Assembly (NCBI GenBank): GCA_937890745.1
Contig: CALADH010000081.1
Coordinates: 1-36,582 of the forward strand
DNA from: Scybalocola_A sp900557175
GTDB taxonomy: Bacteria; Bacillota; Clostridia; Lachnospirales; Lachnospiraceae
Reading direction: 5' to 3'
Length of the DNA: 36,582 bases
The first letter of the stretch is position 1. Every line of letters starts with the position of its first letter. Positions 1 through 8,744 of the stretch are shown in pieces. Made by a program: the position numbers and the translations under genes. Under the pieces are notes generated by a model, which had not been told where the DNA came from, did not search any database, and worked only from the letters and a program-made list of their open reading frames with translations.

Positions 1-51
1 GTGAAATAATGGCAACAAAATTTCCAATATGCTAAGTCGACAAACCTCAAT

Positions 52-1677
52 TTACCCCCTCATAAATACAACTTCCCCATCTTTAATTGTCATCACAACG
101 CAAATTTCTTTAAGCATCCCGGCAGGCACTTCCATCGGGTTTTTATCAAGAATAACAAAGTCGGCCTTTTTTCCGGCCTCGATGCTTCCTTTTTCATCCT
201 CCTCAAAATATTGATAAGCACCGTTAATTGTAATCGCTTTCAGCGCATCATAAACCGAAACTTTTTCTTCAGCACCGAGAATATTTCCCTCTCTGCTTTT
301 TCTGTTGACCGCACACCATACCGTTTCCATCATGTCCGGTGCAATGACCGGCGTATCCTGATGAAATGTGAAAATCATCCCCTCCTCTTTTGCTGTATGT
401 GCACTGCTTATTTTTTCAGCACGGCATTTACCGAAATTTTTCAGGTGAATGTCTCCCCAGTGATAAATATGTGCAATAAAGAACGATGCCATCATCCCAA
501 TATCCGCCATCTCCTTAAGCTGATCTGCTCTTGTCAACTGGGCATGAACCATGACAGGACGCATCGGGGCAGCGCCGCGGTATTTCTGAAGTGCTTTTTT
601 ATACGCCCGTATCATCTGAGCAGCCGCCGCATCACCATTGCAATGTACAAGTATTTGATGTTCCTCAGACACCGCCTTTTCCATAAAACCACAAACTTCA
701 TCATCAGTATAAATCGGATAACCGCAATAACCGTGATCATCCGTCTTTTCACTGTCATTTTCAGACTGGTAAGGCGCACTCATCCATGCTGTCCGCCCTT
801 GAGGTGAGCCGTCTAAAAACAACTTATATCCACCAATTTTTAAATGATTTTTATATTTATCCACATAATCCTTATATATTTCCACCATATCAGCATGATC
901 TTTAATATCCACGTAGGCTGCAATATCTGCCTTCATCTGCCCACTTTCCGAAAATAACTTAAGCATCTGCCACTCTTTAGCCTTTGTCATACCATCCTGT
1001 ATTGTTGTAATTCCATAGCTGAAATAAATGTCCTGCGCCTTTGCCATCTGACGGACAAGCTGCGCCGCATCCGGCGCCGGTATCTTCCCCGCACCAAGCA
1101 TCATAAATGCCGCTTCCTCAAGATAGCCATCCGGCTCGCGGCTTCCGGCCACCCTGCCGATATGTCCCCCCTGAATATCCTTTGTCCCGGCATCAATACC
1201 CGCAATTTCAAGGGCGCGGCTGTTTAGCACCCCCATATGCCCCGACGCATGTGTAATGGCAATACCATAATCGCTACCAAGCTTATCAAGCACGAATTTA
1301 TCCGGATGCCTGCCTTCAGACAGAAAATTATGGTCATATCCAAATCCCATAATCCAACTTCCCTTTTGAGGTTTGTTTTCGTAAATGAAGTTTCTGATGC
1401 GATTTAAAATATCATCAAAACTTTTAGCGCCGTTTAAATTAACAAGAGCGAGTGTGCTTGCAAAAGCCGTAATATGACTGTGGCCGTCAATAAATCCCGG
1501 CAGCATCGTCCGCTGACATAAATCAACCGTTTCAACGGCCGCTGACGCAAGACTTTTTGCCATTTCAAGACTGCCTGCATATAAAATAGTATCATCTTCT
1601 GTCAGCACCGCTTCCACTATGCCCTCATCATCTGCCATCGTCAAAATTGTACCGTTATAATATAGCTTCTGTTCCAT
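52..1677 (-). CDS. YtcJ-like metal-dependent amidohydrolase (Amidohydro_3 family)
   Basis: A 541-aa cytoplasmic amidohydrolase of the YtcJ/Amidohydro_3 type; the substrate cannot be read from sequence. Visible family signatures are an N-terminal beta-sandwich, the metal-binding GFIDGHSH segment near residue 70, HASGHMGVLNSRAL, a VHCNGDAA segment, VHAQLTRADQL, FHQDTPV, and the C-terminal strand KGSIEAGKKADFVILD. An upstream in-frame ATG exists, but GGAGG lies 6 nt before the ATG at 1677 (protein starts MEQKLYYNG), so that start is preferred. It follows proS on the same strand but is separated by a terminator, and a TGGTATAAT-free but TATAAT-containing AT-rich stretch lies upstream, so it is probably its own unit. 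The family is confident; hydrolysis of an amide, carbamate or formyl-type bond is only family inference. Confidence 0.9.
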   Translation of the reverse strand: MEQKLYYNGTILTMADDEGIVEAVLTEDDTILYAGSLEMAKSLASAAVETVDLCQRTMLPGFIDGHSHITAFASTLALVNLNGAKSFDDILNRIRNFIYENKPQKGSWIMGFGYDHNFLSEGRHPDKFVLDKLGSDYGIAITHASGHMGVLNSRALEIAGIDAGTKDIQGGHIGRVAGSREPDGYLEEAAFMMLGAGKIPAPDAAQLVRQMAKAQDIYFSYGITTIQDGMTKAKEWQMLKLFSESGQMKADIAAYVDIKDHADMVEIYKDYVDKYKNHLKIGGYKLFLDGSPQGRTAWMSAPYQSENDSEKTDDHGYCGYPIYTDDEVCGFMEKAVSEEHQILVHCNGDAAAAQMIRAYKKALQKYRGAAPMRPVMVHAQLTRADQLKEMADIGMMASFFIAHIYHWGDIHLKNFGKCRAEKISSAHTAKEEGMIFTFHQDTPVIAPDMMETVWCAVNRKSREGNILGAEEKVSVYDALKAITINGAYQYFEEDEKGSIEAGKKADFVILDKNPMEVPAGMLKEICVVMTIKDGEVVFMRG

Positions 1678-1808
1678 AAAAATCCTCCGTTCCTTTGTCT
1701 GTGCGGGCATCCTGCCTGATTTTCATAATCATCTCACATCTAATACACATTATATTTATTATACCTTTACTATCCCCAAAAAGCATAAACAATCTATGAA
1801 ATTTTCAT

Positions 1809-1859
1809 AAAAACAAAAAGCTCCCTCTCCGGCTAGTGATACGCCTTCAAAGAAGCTTT
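1809..1859 (-). terminator. Rho-independent terminator after proS
   Basis: Read on the minus strand, AAAGCTTC pairs with GGGAGCTTT (one G-U), the inner GGC pairs with GCC, and the hairpin is followed by TTTTTGTTTTT. It lies about 30 nt after the proS stop codon, so it most likely ends the proS transcript. Confidence 0.7.
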
Positions 1860-1886
1860 ATAAAACATGGCACAATATTTTATTTT

Positions 1887-3320
1887 TTAATAAGCTTTGC
1901 CCCAGTAAACCATTGCTTTTGCAGGTTTGCCGCAGCATACGCAGACATCTGAAAGATGTTCCTGCTCAAACGGCATACATCTGGATGTCGCTGTTGTTTC
2001 TTCTTTAATCTTATCTTCACATGCACGGTCGCCGCACCACATCGCCTTTACAAAGCCCGGCTTGCTTGCGACAGTTTCCTTAAACTCATCATAGTTTACT
2101 GCTGTATATGTGTGATTTTCGCGGTGTGCTCTCGCACGCTCAAGCATTTCTTTCTGCATTGCTTCAAGTGTTTCTGCCACTTTAACTTCAAGCTCATCTA
2201 AAGATACAATCTGTTTTTCTCTCGTATCACGACGAACGATTACTGCCTGATTTGCCTCAATGTCCTTCGGCCCAAGCTCAATTCTTACAGGAATACCGCG
2301 CATCTCAGCTTCTGAGAATTTCCAGCCCGGACTCTTTTCAGAATCGTCCACCTTCACTCTGAAATCGGAAAGTCTTGCCTTTAATTCATAAGCCTTATCA
2401 AGAACACCTTCCTTATGCTGGGCAATCGGAATAATCATCACCTGCGTCGGCGCGATTTTCGGCGGAAGCACAAGACCGCTGTTATCGCCGTGAACCATAA
2501 TAACCGCACCGATCAGACGCGTTGTCATACCCCATGATGTCTGATGCACATACTGAAGTTTATTTTCCTTATCTGTATACTGAATACCGAAAGCCTTTGC
2601 AAAGCCATCGCCGAAGTTATGACTTGTACCGGACTGCAGTGCCTTGCCGTCGTGCATTAACGCTTCAATTGTATAAGTTGCCTCGGCGCCGGCAAACTTC
2701 TCCTTATCTGTTTTGCGGCCTCTGATAACAGGAATTGCAAGCACTTGCTCGCAAAAATCTGCATAAAGGTGAAGCATCTGCTCTGTTCTTGCCTCAGCTT
2801 CCTCAGCTGTCGCGTGGGCTGTATGCCCTTCCTGCCACAAAAACTCTCTTGAACGTAAAAACGGACGTGTTTCCTTCTCCCAGCGCACAACAGAGCACCA
2901 CTGATTATATACCTTCGGCAAATCTCTGTAAGACTGGATTTCCTTTGCATAAAAATCACAGAAAAGTGTCTCGGATGTCGGTCTGACACACATTCTTTCC
3001 TGTAATGGCTCAAGTCCGCCGTGTGTCACCCATGCAACCTCCGGCGCAAAGCCTTCCACATGGTCTTTTTCTTTCTGAAGGAGACTTTCAGGAATAAACA
3101 TAGGCAGGTAAACATTTTCAACGCCTGTCTCCTTAAATCTTGTATCCAGCTCTTTCTGAATATTTTCCCAAATCGCATAGCCTGCCGGTTTAAATACCAT
3201 ACAGCCCTTTACACTTGTGTAATCAATTAAATCCGCTTTCTTTACAACATCTGTGTACCATTGCGCGAAATCTTCTTCCATTGAAGTAATCGCTTCAACT
3301 AACTTCTTGTCCTTTGCCAT
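1887..3320 (-). CDS. proS: Prolyl-tRNA synthetase, INS-less (archaeal/eukaryal-like, type 3) form
   Basis: Class II aminoacyl-tRNA synthetase charging tRNA-Pro with proline in the cytoplasm. At 477 aa it has the short architecture: catalytic core with no ~180-aa editing INS domain, anticodon-binding domain, and a Cys-containing C-terminal zinc-binding-like domain (CGDRAC ... CVCCGKPAKAMVYWGKAY). Class II signatures visible include VRPTSETLFCDFY, RWEKETRPFLRSREFLWQEGHTAH and the motif-3-like HQTSWGMTTRLIGA. GAGGAG lies 7 nt before the ATG at 3320; the longer in-frame extension has no good ribosome site. A T-box leader with an apparent CCU proline codon specifier lies upstream, supporting the assignment and indicating control by uncharged tRNA-Pro. 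About 160 nt separate the T-box terminator from the start codon. Confidence 0.96.
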   Translation of the reverse strand: MAKDKKLVEAITSMEEDFAQWYTDVVKKADLIDYTSVKGCMVFKPAGYAIWENIQKELDTRFKETGVENVYLPMFIPESLLQKEKDHVEGFAPEVAWVTHGGLEPLQERMCVRPTSETLFCDFYAKEIQSYRDLPKVYNQWCSVVRWEKETRPFLRSREFLWQEGHTAHATAEEAEARTEQMLHLYADFCEQVLAIPVIRGRKTDKEKFAGAEATYTIEALMHDGKALQSGTSHNFGDGFAKAFGIQYTDKENKLQYVHQTSWGMTTRLIGAVIMVHGDNSGLVLPPKIAPTQVMIIPIAQHKEGVLDKAYELKARLSDFRVKVDDSEKSPGWKFSEAEMRGIPVRIELGPKDIEANQAVIVRRDTREKQIVSLDELEVKVAETLEAMQKEMLERARAHRENHTYTAVNYDEFKETVASKPGFVKAMWCGDRACEDKIKEETTATSRCMPFEQEHLSDVCVCCGKPAKAMVYWGKAY

Positions 3321-3481
3321 AATCTTTCTCCTCTCGCAAAAATTTAGTACAAATTTTGTTCCATGCAAGCTTATATAGCACAAACTGCGGCTGCTTCATG
3401 CAGCCTCCCTCTGCCCATCATGCGCATCCGTCCGGAAGACTTTTTTATTGCGCGGGACAGTCCGCAGGGCTTTCCTATGTC

Positions 3482-3796
3482 AAAAAAAGCCTTTTGCCCC
3501 TGCCTGCATATGCAAAACAAAGGGACCAAAAGGCTTATCAATACTTTCTTTCGGCGGTACCACCCTTATTAGCTGTCAGCCGACAGCTCTCTCAAATACC
3601 GTTAACGCCGGCATACGCCGTATTTTCATACGGAACTCCGAGGTAGGTTCCAAAGCTTCCGAGGCAGAAACTCTCAGCCGCCGTTTCTTCTCTGTAGCAT
3701 CTTTCACTCTGTACTAATCCTGTTCAACGTCACTAAAGTCATTTGACCTTTTTAATACCGGATTGCCGTACACTTTGTGTTCCCGCAATCCTTAGT
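3482..3796 (-). promoter_or_regulatory. T-box riboswitch leader of proS (apparent CCU specifier)
   Basis: The conserved T-box bulge AGGGTGGTACCGCC is at 3566-3553 on the minus strand. A Stem-I-like region precedes it, with GATTAGTA, ACAGAGAAG, and GGAA-CCT-A-CCTCGGAG; the CCT at 3647-3645 is the apparent proline specifier. Downstream, a strong terminator pairs AAGCCTTTTG with CAAAAGGCTT and ends in seven T (about 3536-3482). An additional hairpin, GGATTGC/GCAATCC with an inner ACAC/GTGT, sits at 3791-3760, right at the transcript 5' end before Stem I. By family mechanism, uncharged tRNA-Pro would stabilise the antiterminator and switch proS on. Confidence 0.92.
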
Positions 3797-3802
3797 ATCA
3801 TA

Positions 3803-3831
3803 AATATAGAATATCCGCAAAAATTTGTCAA
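3803..3831 (-). promoter_or_regulatory. Promoter of the proS T-box transcript
   Basis: TTGACA (3831-3826) and TATATT (3808-3803) are separated by exactly 17 nt. This places the transcript start near 3796, just before the first leader hairpin. Confidence 0.8.
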
Positions 3832-3882
3832 GCACCAAGGCCGCATTTGTTTTATTTGCCTCCTGCCTGTCATATCTTCCAA

Positions 3883-4788
3883 TCATCCCAAATATTCACA
3901 TGCTGCCAAAGCCGCCGCCGCACCATCGGAAGCTGCAGTTGTCAGCTGGCGCACTGTTTTTGTGCGGCAGTCGCCCGCGGTAAATATACCTTCAACATTT
4001 GTGCGGCAGTCCTCACCTGCGGCAATATATCCGCCGTCATCCAGATTTATAAGACCGGCAAACGGCCCGTTCTGCGGCATCTGTCCAATAGCTACAAAAA
4101 GACCGGAAACAGGCAATGTCACTGTCTCGCCGCTCACCTTATTTTTCACATCGACAGCTTCAAGAAAATCATTACCCTTAAGCGCTGTCACCTGACTGTT
4201 TAAAACAAATTCTATATTGTCCTTTGTTTTTAAATTATCTACATATTTCTGCTCACCGCGGAAAGCATCTCTGCGGTGGATCAAATAAACCTTGCGGCAA
4301 TAAGCCGATAAAAAGAGGGCGTCTTCCAGCGCCGTGCTGCCGCCGCCGACAACAGCCACATCCTTTCCTTTGAAAAAAGCGCCGTCACATGTGGCACAAT
4401 AGGAAATTCCCGCACCCACAAAGTCATCTTCACCATCCACGCCGAGCGGACGGTTGACTGCACCTGTGGCAAGAATGACCGCACGAGCCGTATATTCATT
4501 ATCCTCCGTGACAACATACTTTTCTTGTCCGTCCGCACGGATTTCCACAACATTTTCAAACTCAACCGCAGCGCCTAAATTGACAGCCTGATCGTATAAG
4601 TTCTGGGCAAACTCATAGCCCGAAATATGGGCAATACCCGGATAATTTTCAACCTCCGGAGAGCGCACGATCTGCCCGCCGTAAGTATTTGCTTCAAGGA
4701 CGAGCACATTTTTTCCTGCTCTTGCGCCATAAATTGCCGCCGATAAACCGGCTGTACCTGCACCGACAATAATCATATCATAAATCAT
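3883..4788 (-). CDS. trxB: Thioredoxin reductase (NADPH type)
   Basis: A 301-aa FAD flavoenzyme that reduces thioredoxin with NADPH. Visible elements are the FAD-binding GAGTAG near residues 9-14, the redox-active CATC at about residues 131-134, a second Rossmann motif VVGGGSTALEDA, the NADPH phosphate-binding HRRDAFR, and a C-terminal GDCRT FAD-contact motif. Length and domain order (FAD, NADPH, FAD) match low-molecular-weight bacterial TrxR. GGAGG lies 7 nt before the ATG at 4788 (protein starts MIYDMII), so the longer in-frame start is rejected. It is divergent from a Crp/Fnr regulator, and trxA lies just beyond that gene, so the three form a thioredoxin cluster. Confidence 0.95.
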   Translation of the reverse strand: MIYDMIIVGAGTAGLSAAIYGARAGKNVLVLEANTYGGQIVRSPEVENYPGIAHISGYEFAQNLYDQAVNLGAAVEFENVVEIRADGQEKYVVTEDNEYTARAVILATGAVNRPLGVDGEDDFVGAGISYCATCDGAFFKGKDVAVVGGGSTALEDALFLSAYCRKVYLIHRRDAFRGEQKYVDNLKTKDNIEFVLNSQVTALKGNDFLEAVDVKNKVSGETVTLPVSGLFVAIGQMPQNGPFAGLINLDDGGYIAAGEDCRTNVEGIFTAGDCRTKTVRQLTTAASDGAAAALAACEYLG

Positions 4789-4806
4789 AATATTACCTCC
4801 ATCTTC

Positions 4807-4835
4807 TTGCCAAGCCCCCAAAGATTCGGTATGAT
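4807..4835 (+). promoter_or_regulatory. Promoter of the Crp/Fnr-family gene
   Basis: TTGCCA (4807-4812), a 17-nt spacer and TATGAT (4830-4835) lie 64 nt upstream of the start codon. An inverted pair CGGTATG/CATACCG (about 4827-4833 and 4875-4881) flanks the space between the divergent genes; its meaning is unknown. Confidence 0.6.
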
Positions 4836-4898
4836 AGTAATAATTAAAATCGTACTTGCGGTCAGCACATACCGCCGCAGCCTTTGGGAGGAATTTAT

Positions 4899-5573
4899 AT
4901 GTTATCGACTGATATTACCCGTTTCATCAGAGAAAGCCTGCCTTTTTGGGACAAGCTCTCTGAAAATCAACGGAATCTGCTTTTGAATTATACGACACAA
5001 CATCATTATCAAAGAGGGGAATCCATATTAAGCAGTACCTTTGAATGTATCGGACTTCTTCTCATAAAATCCGGTACTATACGGGTTTATATCTTATCAG
5101 AGGAAGGAAAAGAAGTGACGCTTTACCGCCTTGCAAAGGGTGATATATGCGTCATGTCAGCCTCCTGCATTTTAAAATCAATTACCTTTGACGTCTGCAT
5201 TGAAGCTGAAGATGACTGCGAAGTCATACAGATGGCCTCATCGGCTCTTTCTCTGCTTTCCTCTGATAATATATATGTGGAATGTTTTATTTATAAACTT
5301 GCCGCAGAACGCTTTTCCGATGTCATGTGGACAATGCAGGATATTCTTTTCACAAGTTTTGACAAACGTCTCGCCGCGTTTTTGCTAGACGAAACTGCTA
5401 AAAATCATTCTGATACCTTGAAGATGACTCACGAGCAAATCGCAAAATATATGGGCTCTGCCCGCGAGGTCGTTTCAAGAATGTTAAAATACTTCGCCAA
5501 TGAGGGGTATGTGACATTATCGCGGGGCGGCGTCCGCATTATTGATAAAGAAAGCCTTGTCGCCCTTTTATAA
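4899..5573 (+). CDS. Crp/Fnr-family transcriptional regulator
   Basis: A 224-aa regulator with an N-terminal cyclic-nucleotide-binding-fold effector domain (about 15-130), a dimerisation helix and a C-terminal winged helix (about 150-220). The recognition helix reads GSAREVVSRML: Arg-Glu-x-x-x-Arg, with the spacing of E. coli CRP residues R180, E181 and R185 that read TGTGA half-sites. The effector domain is Cys-rich (ICVMSASC ... DVC ... DDC), so redox or metal sensing is possible but unproven. GGGAGG lies 7 nt before the ATG at 4899; an upstream TTG start would overlap that ribosome site. It lies between trxB and trxA, and a perfect TGTGA-N5-TCACA palindrome sits upstream of trxA, so control of the thioredoxin genes is the best inference. 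Confidence 0.9.
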   Translation: MLSTDITRFIRESLPFWDKLSENQRNLLLNYTTQHHYQRGESILSSTFECIGLLLIKSGTIRVYILSEEGKEVTLYRLAKGDICVMSASCILKSITFDVCIEAEDDCEVIQMASSALSLLSSDNIYVECFIYKLAAERFSDVMWTMQDILFTSFDKRLAAFLLDETAKNHSDTLKMTHEQIAKYMGSAREVVSRMLKYFANEGYVTLSRGGVRIIDKESLVALL

Positions 5574-5649
5574 AGGGCGGCGCCGCCTGCAAGCTTCTGC
5601 TTTCTGTATTTTAAATTCCACAACCGGCCTCATTTTAAGGCTTTTTATA

Positions 5650-5958
5650 TTAGTCTAAAAGCTTCTTTACAGCTGCCTTTGGCTTTGCGCCGACAGAAGT
5701 TGTGACAACCTGACCATTTTCAACAACGACGAGCATCGGGATTGTCATCGCTTTATAGCGCATTGCAAGCTCAGGCTCATCATCGACATTGACTTTGCAC
5801 ACTTTAATTTCCGGCATCTCCTCTGCCAGCTCGTCAACAACCGGTGAAAGCATACGGCAAGGACCGCACCAATCTGCATAAAAATCAATTAAAACCTTCT
5901 TATCTGCCTTTAAAACTTCCTGCTCAAAATTTGCTGATGTTAATTTTACAACGCTCAT
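5650..5958 (-). CDS. trxA: Thioredoxin
   Basis: A 102-aa cytoplasmic thioredoxin that reduces protein disulfides and is recycled by TrxB. The active site is WCGPC at residues 30-34 and the cis-proline loop reads MTIPML. Length is standard for a single-domain thioredoxin, and there is no signal peptide. AGGAGG stands in front of the ATG. It lies downstream of modC on the same strand and has its own promoter, with a palindromic activator-like site at about -40. Confidence 0.96.
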   Translation of the reverse strand: MSVVKLTSANFEQEVLKADKKVLIDFYADWCGPCRMLSPVVDELAEEMPEIKVCKVNVDDEPELAMRYKAMTIPMLVVVENGQVVTTSVGAKPKAAVKKLLD

Positions 5959-6009
5959 ATTTATACCTCCTAAGATTTAAAATCTGCTTTGTTTTTGTTT
6001 ATGATTTTA

Positions 6010-6050
6010 TTATACCCATATTTTAAGTTTATTCTGTGACTTTGTCACAT
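6010..6050 (-). promoter_or_regulatory. trxA promoter with CRP-like palindrome at about -40
   Basis: The -10 is TATAAT (6015-6010). No recognisable -35 lies 16-18 nt upstream; instead a perfect 15-bp palindrome TGTGACAAAGTCACA occupies 6050-6036. With +1 placed near 6003, its centre (6043) is at about -40, the position of a class II activator. The half-site TGTGA is what the Arg-Glu-x-x-x-Arg helix of the neighbouring Crp/Fnr protein would be expected to read. The spacer is 5 bp rather than the 6 bp of E. coli CRP sites. The site begins 8 nt after the modC stop codon. Confidence 0.65.
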
Positions 6051-6057
6051 TTGGAAA

Positions 6058-7119
6058 TCATTTTCCCGACGCTAAAAGCATAATATCCTCCGGCCGCACA
6101 GATAAGTACTTTGGCAGCGGTTCCTTCTGTTCTTCATTGACTGAATTTTTGGATACCTTCCACCATACAGGCTGTTTTTCAGGCGCCTCGCTGTTTTTCA
6201 TAAAATAATGAATTTCAAAAGGCGATTCGTCTGTATCTTCATGAATTACAGAAAAAGTATTTACCGCAGCCGCCGTTTCTTCCGGTCTGAAGTGGTGGGC
6301 TCTGATACCGGCATGAGTTATCTCGTCCGTCACCGGGCAGGCCGTTTTAAGGTAAAGCCCCCAATTCTTCGCATAAATTTCATAATCGCCGGTGCGCTCG
6401 ATTTCCGATATATTTTTACAGCCTGTCAGCCGCGCCGCCTGAACATATTTCGGATTATCAAAAACAGCCTTTGTTCTGTCCGTGCAAAGCACCCTGCCCT
6501 GATCCATTACCGCCATGTCCCCGCACAGCCTGTAAAGCTCGTCACGGCTGTGAGATACCATGATAACATGACCGTCAAATTTTGCGAGCAGATTTTTCAT
6601 TTCACGCTGAAGGGCATCTCTTAAATAAGTATCAAGCGCCGAGAACGGCTCATCCAATAATATCATTTCCGGCTTCGCCGCAAGCATACGCGCAAGCGCC
6701 GCTCTCTGCTGCTGTCCGCCGGAAAGCTGGTCGGGATAGCGGTCTATAAGGTCTGTAATGCCCATCATCTGAATAACCTCCATCGCCTGCCGGCGTTTCT
6801 CCTGCTTCTTTCCACGGATACCGGCTTCCACATTTTTAAGGACAGTCATTGTCGGAAAAAGCGCATAATTCTGAAATAGATAACCAATTCGGCGCTCGCC
6901 CGGCGAAAGGTTAATTCTTTTTTCAGAATCAAAGAGTACGCGGCCGTCCATGACAATTCTGCCCGAATCCGGTGTTTCTATGCCGGCAATACACTTTAAT
7001 GTCATACTTTTGCCGCAGCCCGACGCACCAAGAATACCAAGGCTTTCGCCTTCAAAAACAAATGCCGTATTCAGCTCAAAATCTTTAAAACTTTTTTTTA
7101 TTTTTACTTCAAGACTCAT
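6058..7119 (-). CDS. modC: Molybdate ABC transporter ATP-binding protein
   Basis: A 353-aa ABC ATPase powering molybdate (possibly tungstate) import. Walker A is GASGCGKS at about 31-38, the Q-loop region LFQNYALFPTMTV, the signature LSGGQQQR, Walker B MILLDEPFSALD, and the H-loop VSHSRDE. The C-terminal ~120 residues form an extra regulatory region ending in YLSVRPEDIMLL, in the position of a TOBE/MOP-like domain but weakly conserved. It is the third gene of modA-modB-modC, 9 nt after modB. The assignment rests partly on the partner genes. Confidence 0.88.
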   Translation of the reverse strand: MSLEVKIKKSFKDFELNTAFVFEGESLGILGASGCGKSMTLKCIAGIETPDSGRIVMDGRVLFDSEKRINLSPGERRIGYLFQNYALFPTMTVLKNVEAGIRGKKQEKRRQAMEVIQMMGITDLIDRYPDQLSGGQQQRAALARMLAAKPEMILLDEPFSALDTYLRDALQREMKNLLAKFDGHVIMVSHSRDELYRLCGDMAVMDQGRVLCTDRTKAVFDNPKYVQAARLTGCKNISEIERTGDYEIYAKNWGLYLKTACPVTDEITHAGIRAHHFRPEETAAAVNTFSVIHEDTDESPFEIHYFMKNSEAPEKQPVWWKVSKNSVNEEQKEPLPKYLSVRPEDIMLLASGK

Positions 7120-7128
7120 ATCGCCCTC

Positions 7129-7818
7129 CTATCTGCGCCTGCGGCCGCCGGACAATAAATTCATAAGGGCAATGGCAATAAAGGCAATCACAACGACAAC
7201 AATCGTCCAAAAACCTGCCGTCATATAATCGCCGTCCTGAATAACCATTGCGATTTTTTGAGAAACTGTCCCTGTTTTGCCCGGAATATTTCCGGCAAGC
7301 ATAGATGTGGCGCCATATTCACCCATAGCTCTGGCAAAAGTCAGCACCGTGCCCGATAAAAGCCCCGGCTTTGCAGCCGGAACAACAACCTTCCAAAATA
7401 TTTCCCAATTTTTCATTCCCAGCGTCTGTCCGGCATAAACAAGATTTTTGTCGGTCTGCTCAAAAGCCGCCCGGGCATTGCGGTACATGAGCGGAAACGC
7501 AATAACAACAGCCGCGATAACACAGCCAATAAAGCTTTGCACAACACGCACATCAAAGGTTGTATCTAAAAATTCGCCGACAAGACGCCGACGGCTGAAA
7601 ATCATCAGAAGAAAAAAGCCTGACGCCGTCGGCGGCAATACCATCGGCAGCGTCAGAATACCATCCAGCACTGCCCTTGCACCGCCTTTTTTCTGCACTG
7701 TCTTCCATGCCGCAAAAATTCCGAGAAAAAATGAGATAATAACGGCAATAACGCCTGTCTTTAATGAAATAAACAGCGGACTCCAGTCAAGAGTCCGCAG
7801 CCACTGTACAAAGTCCAT
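7129..7818 (-). CDS. modB: Molybdate ABC transporter permease
   Basis: A 229-aa inner-membrane permease with about five to six hydrophobic segments. The binding-protein-dependent permease EAA loop reads AGQTLGMKNWEIFWKVVVPAAKPG, and the ModB-like stretch RAMGEYGATSMLAGNIPGKT follows it. GAGGCG lies before the ATG at 7818 (protein starts MDFVQWL), 10 nt after the modA stop; a longer in-frame start overlapping modA is therefore rejected. Confidence 0.92.
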   Translation of the reverse strand: MDFVQWLRTLDWSPLFISLKTGVIAVIISFFLGIFAAWKTVQKKGGARAVLDGILTLPMVLPPTASGFFLLMIFSRRRLVGEFLDTTFDVRVVQSFIGCVIAAVVIAFPLMYRNARAAFEQTDKNLVYAGQTLGMKNWEIFWKVVVPAAKPGLLSGTVLTFARAMGEYGATSMLAGNIPGKTGTVSQKIAMVIQDGDYMTAGFWTIVVVVIAFIAIALMNLLSGGRRRR

Positions 7819-7828
7819 ATGTTTCGCC

Positions 7829-8722
7829 TCACACATTCGTATCAAACAAATATTTATCGAAAATTGCCTTTGCTTCATCTGAAATTATAAATTGATAAAA
7901 TTCATCGGCAGCCTTATTTTTTGCATCATCGGCATTGTCATTTTTAATGCGGCATACCGGATAAATGACGTTGCCTGTTAAATCATAACTGACTTTTTCA
8001 ATAATTTCCAAATCTTCCTCAAAACCATATGTATCAGAATAATAAACTGTGCCGACCTCACATGAACCCTCAATCACTGCCGTGCGTACCTTGCTCACAT
8101 TGCCCTGCTCACTGATTTCCACGCCGCCCAGCGCCTCTGAAATTTCCTGTGTCGTAATTTTTGAGACATCTTCCGTTTCCGGCAGCATACCGCTGGCTGC
8201 CATTGCCTCCCGCGTATATTTTCCGACAGGCACACTGCCGTCTGCAAGCGCAATGCTTTCGGCTTCACCGATATCGGCAAGCCCTGTCACTTTTGAGCCG
8301 CTGCCCTTATATGTCACAACACATACTTGATTGTTGACAACATCCTTTCTCGTACCCTCCACAATAAGGCCGTCTTTTTCAAGCTCATTCATCTGTTTTT
8401 GTGCGGCGGAGAAAAAGATATCGCACTCAAAGCCTTCCTGAATCTGCGTCATCAATGTGCCTGAACTGTCTGCATTAAAATTAATTTTTACATTCGGATG
8501 ATCTGCATTATACGCTGCTGCGACCTCCTCCATCACCCCTGAAAGACTCGCCGCAATAAAAACATTAAGCTCTGTCCCGCCGTCTTTGTTCTGTCCGCCT
8601 TCCGTTCCCGTCTCTGACTGCCTATTCTCTGTCTCACCTGCTGTCTGTCCGCCGCAGCCTGTCAAAAGCAGCACCCCTGCTGTCATCATTGTAAACACCT
8701 TAAAAAACTTTCCCTTCTTCAT
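7829..8722 (-). CDS. modA: Molybdate ABC transporter substrate-binding lipoprotein
   Basis: A 297-aa lipoprotein with a lysine-rich start, hydrophobic core and lipobox LLTGC (lipidated Cys about residue 23), then an acidic linker and a ModA-type periplasmic-binding fold starting ELNVFIAASLSGVMEEVAAAYN. Ser residues in the AASLSG and NADSSGTLMTQI segments are where ModA proteins bind the oxyanion. It leads modABC and has its own strong promoter, with direct repeats near the transcription start. Molybdate versus tungstate specificity cannot be decided by eye. Confidence 0.9.
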   Translation of the reverse strand: MKKGKFFKVFTMMTAGVLLLTGCGGQTAGETENRQSETGTEGGQNKDGGTELNVFIAASLSGVMEEVAAAYNADHPNVKINFNADSSGTLMTQIQEGFECDIFFSAAQKQMNELEKDGLIVEGTRKDVVNNQVCVVTYKGSGSKVTGLADIGEAESIALADGSVPVGKYTREAMAASGMLPETEDVSKITTQEISEALGGVEISEQGNVSKVRTAVIEGSCEVGTVYYSDTYGFEEDLEIIEKVSYDLTGNVIYPVCRIKNDNADDAKNKAADEFYQFIISDEAKAIFDKYLFDTNV

Positions 8723-8744
8723 TCAATCGCCTCCAATATTTTTG

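Noticed and set aside
211..807. Open frame of about 198 codons on the plus strand
   Set aside because: It lies inside the YtcJ-like amidohydrolase gene on the other strand, has no family motif or ribosome site, and reads as an antisense shadow.
4789..4898. FNR-type TTGAT-N4-ATCAA box between trxB and the Crp/Fnr gene
   Set aside because: No such palindrome is present; only a widely spaced CGGTATG/CATACCG pair of unknown meaning.
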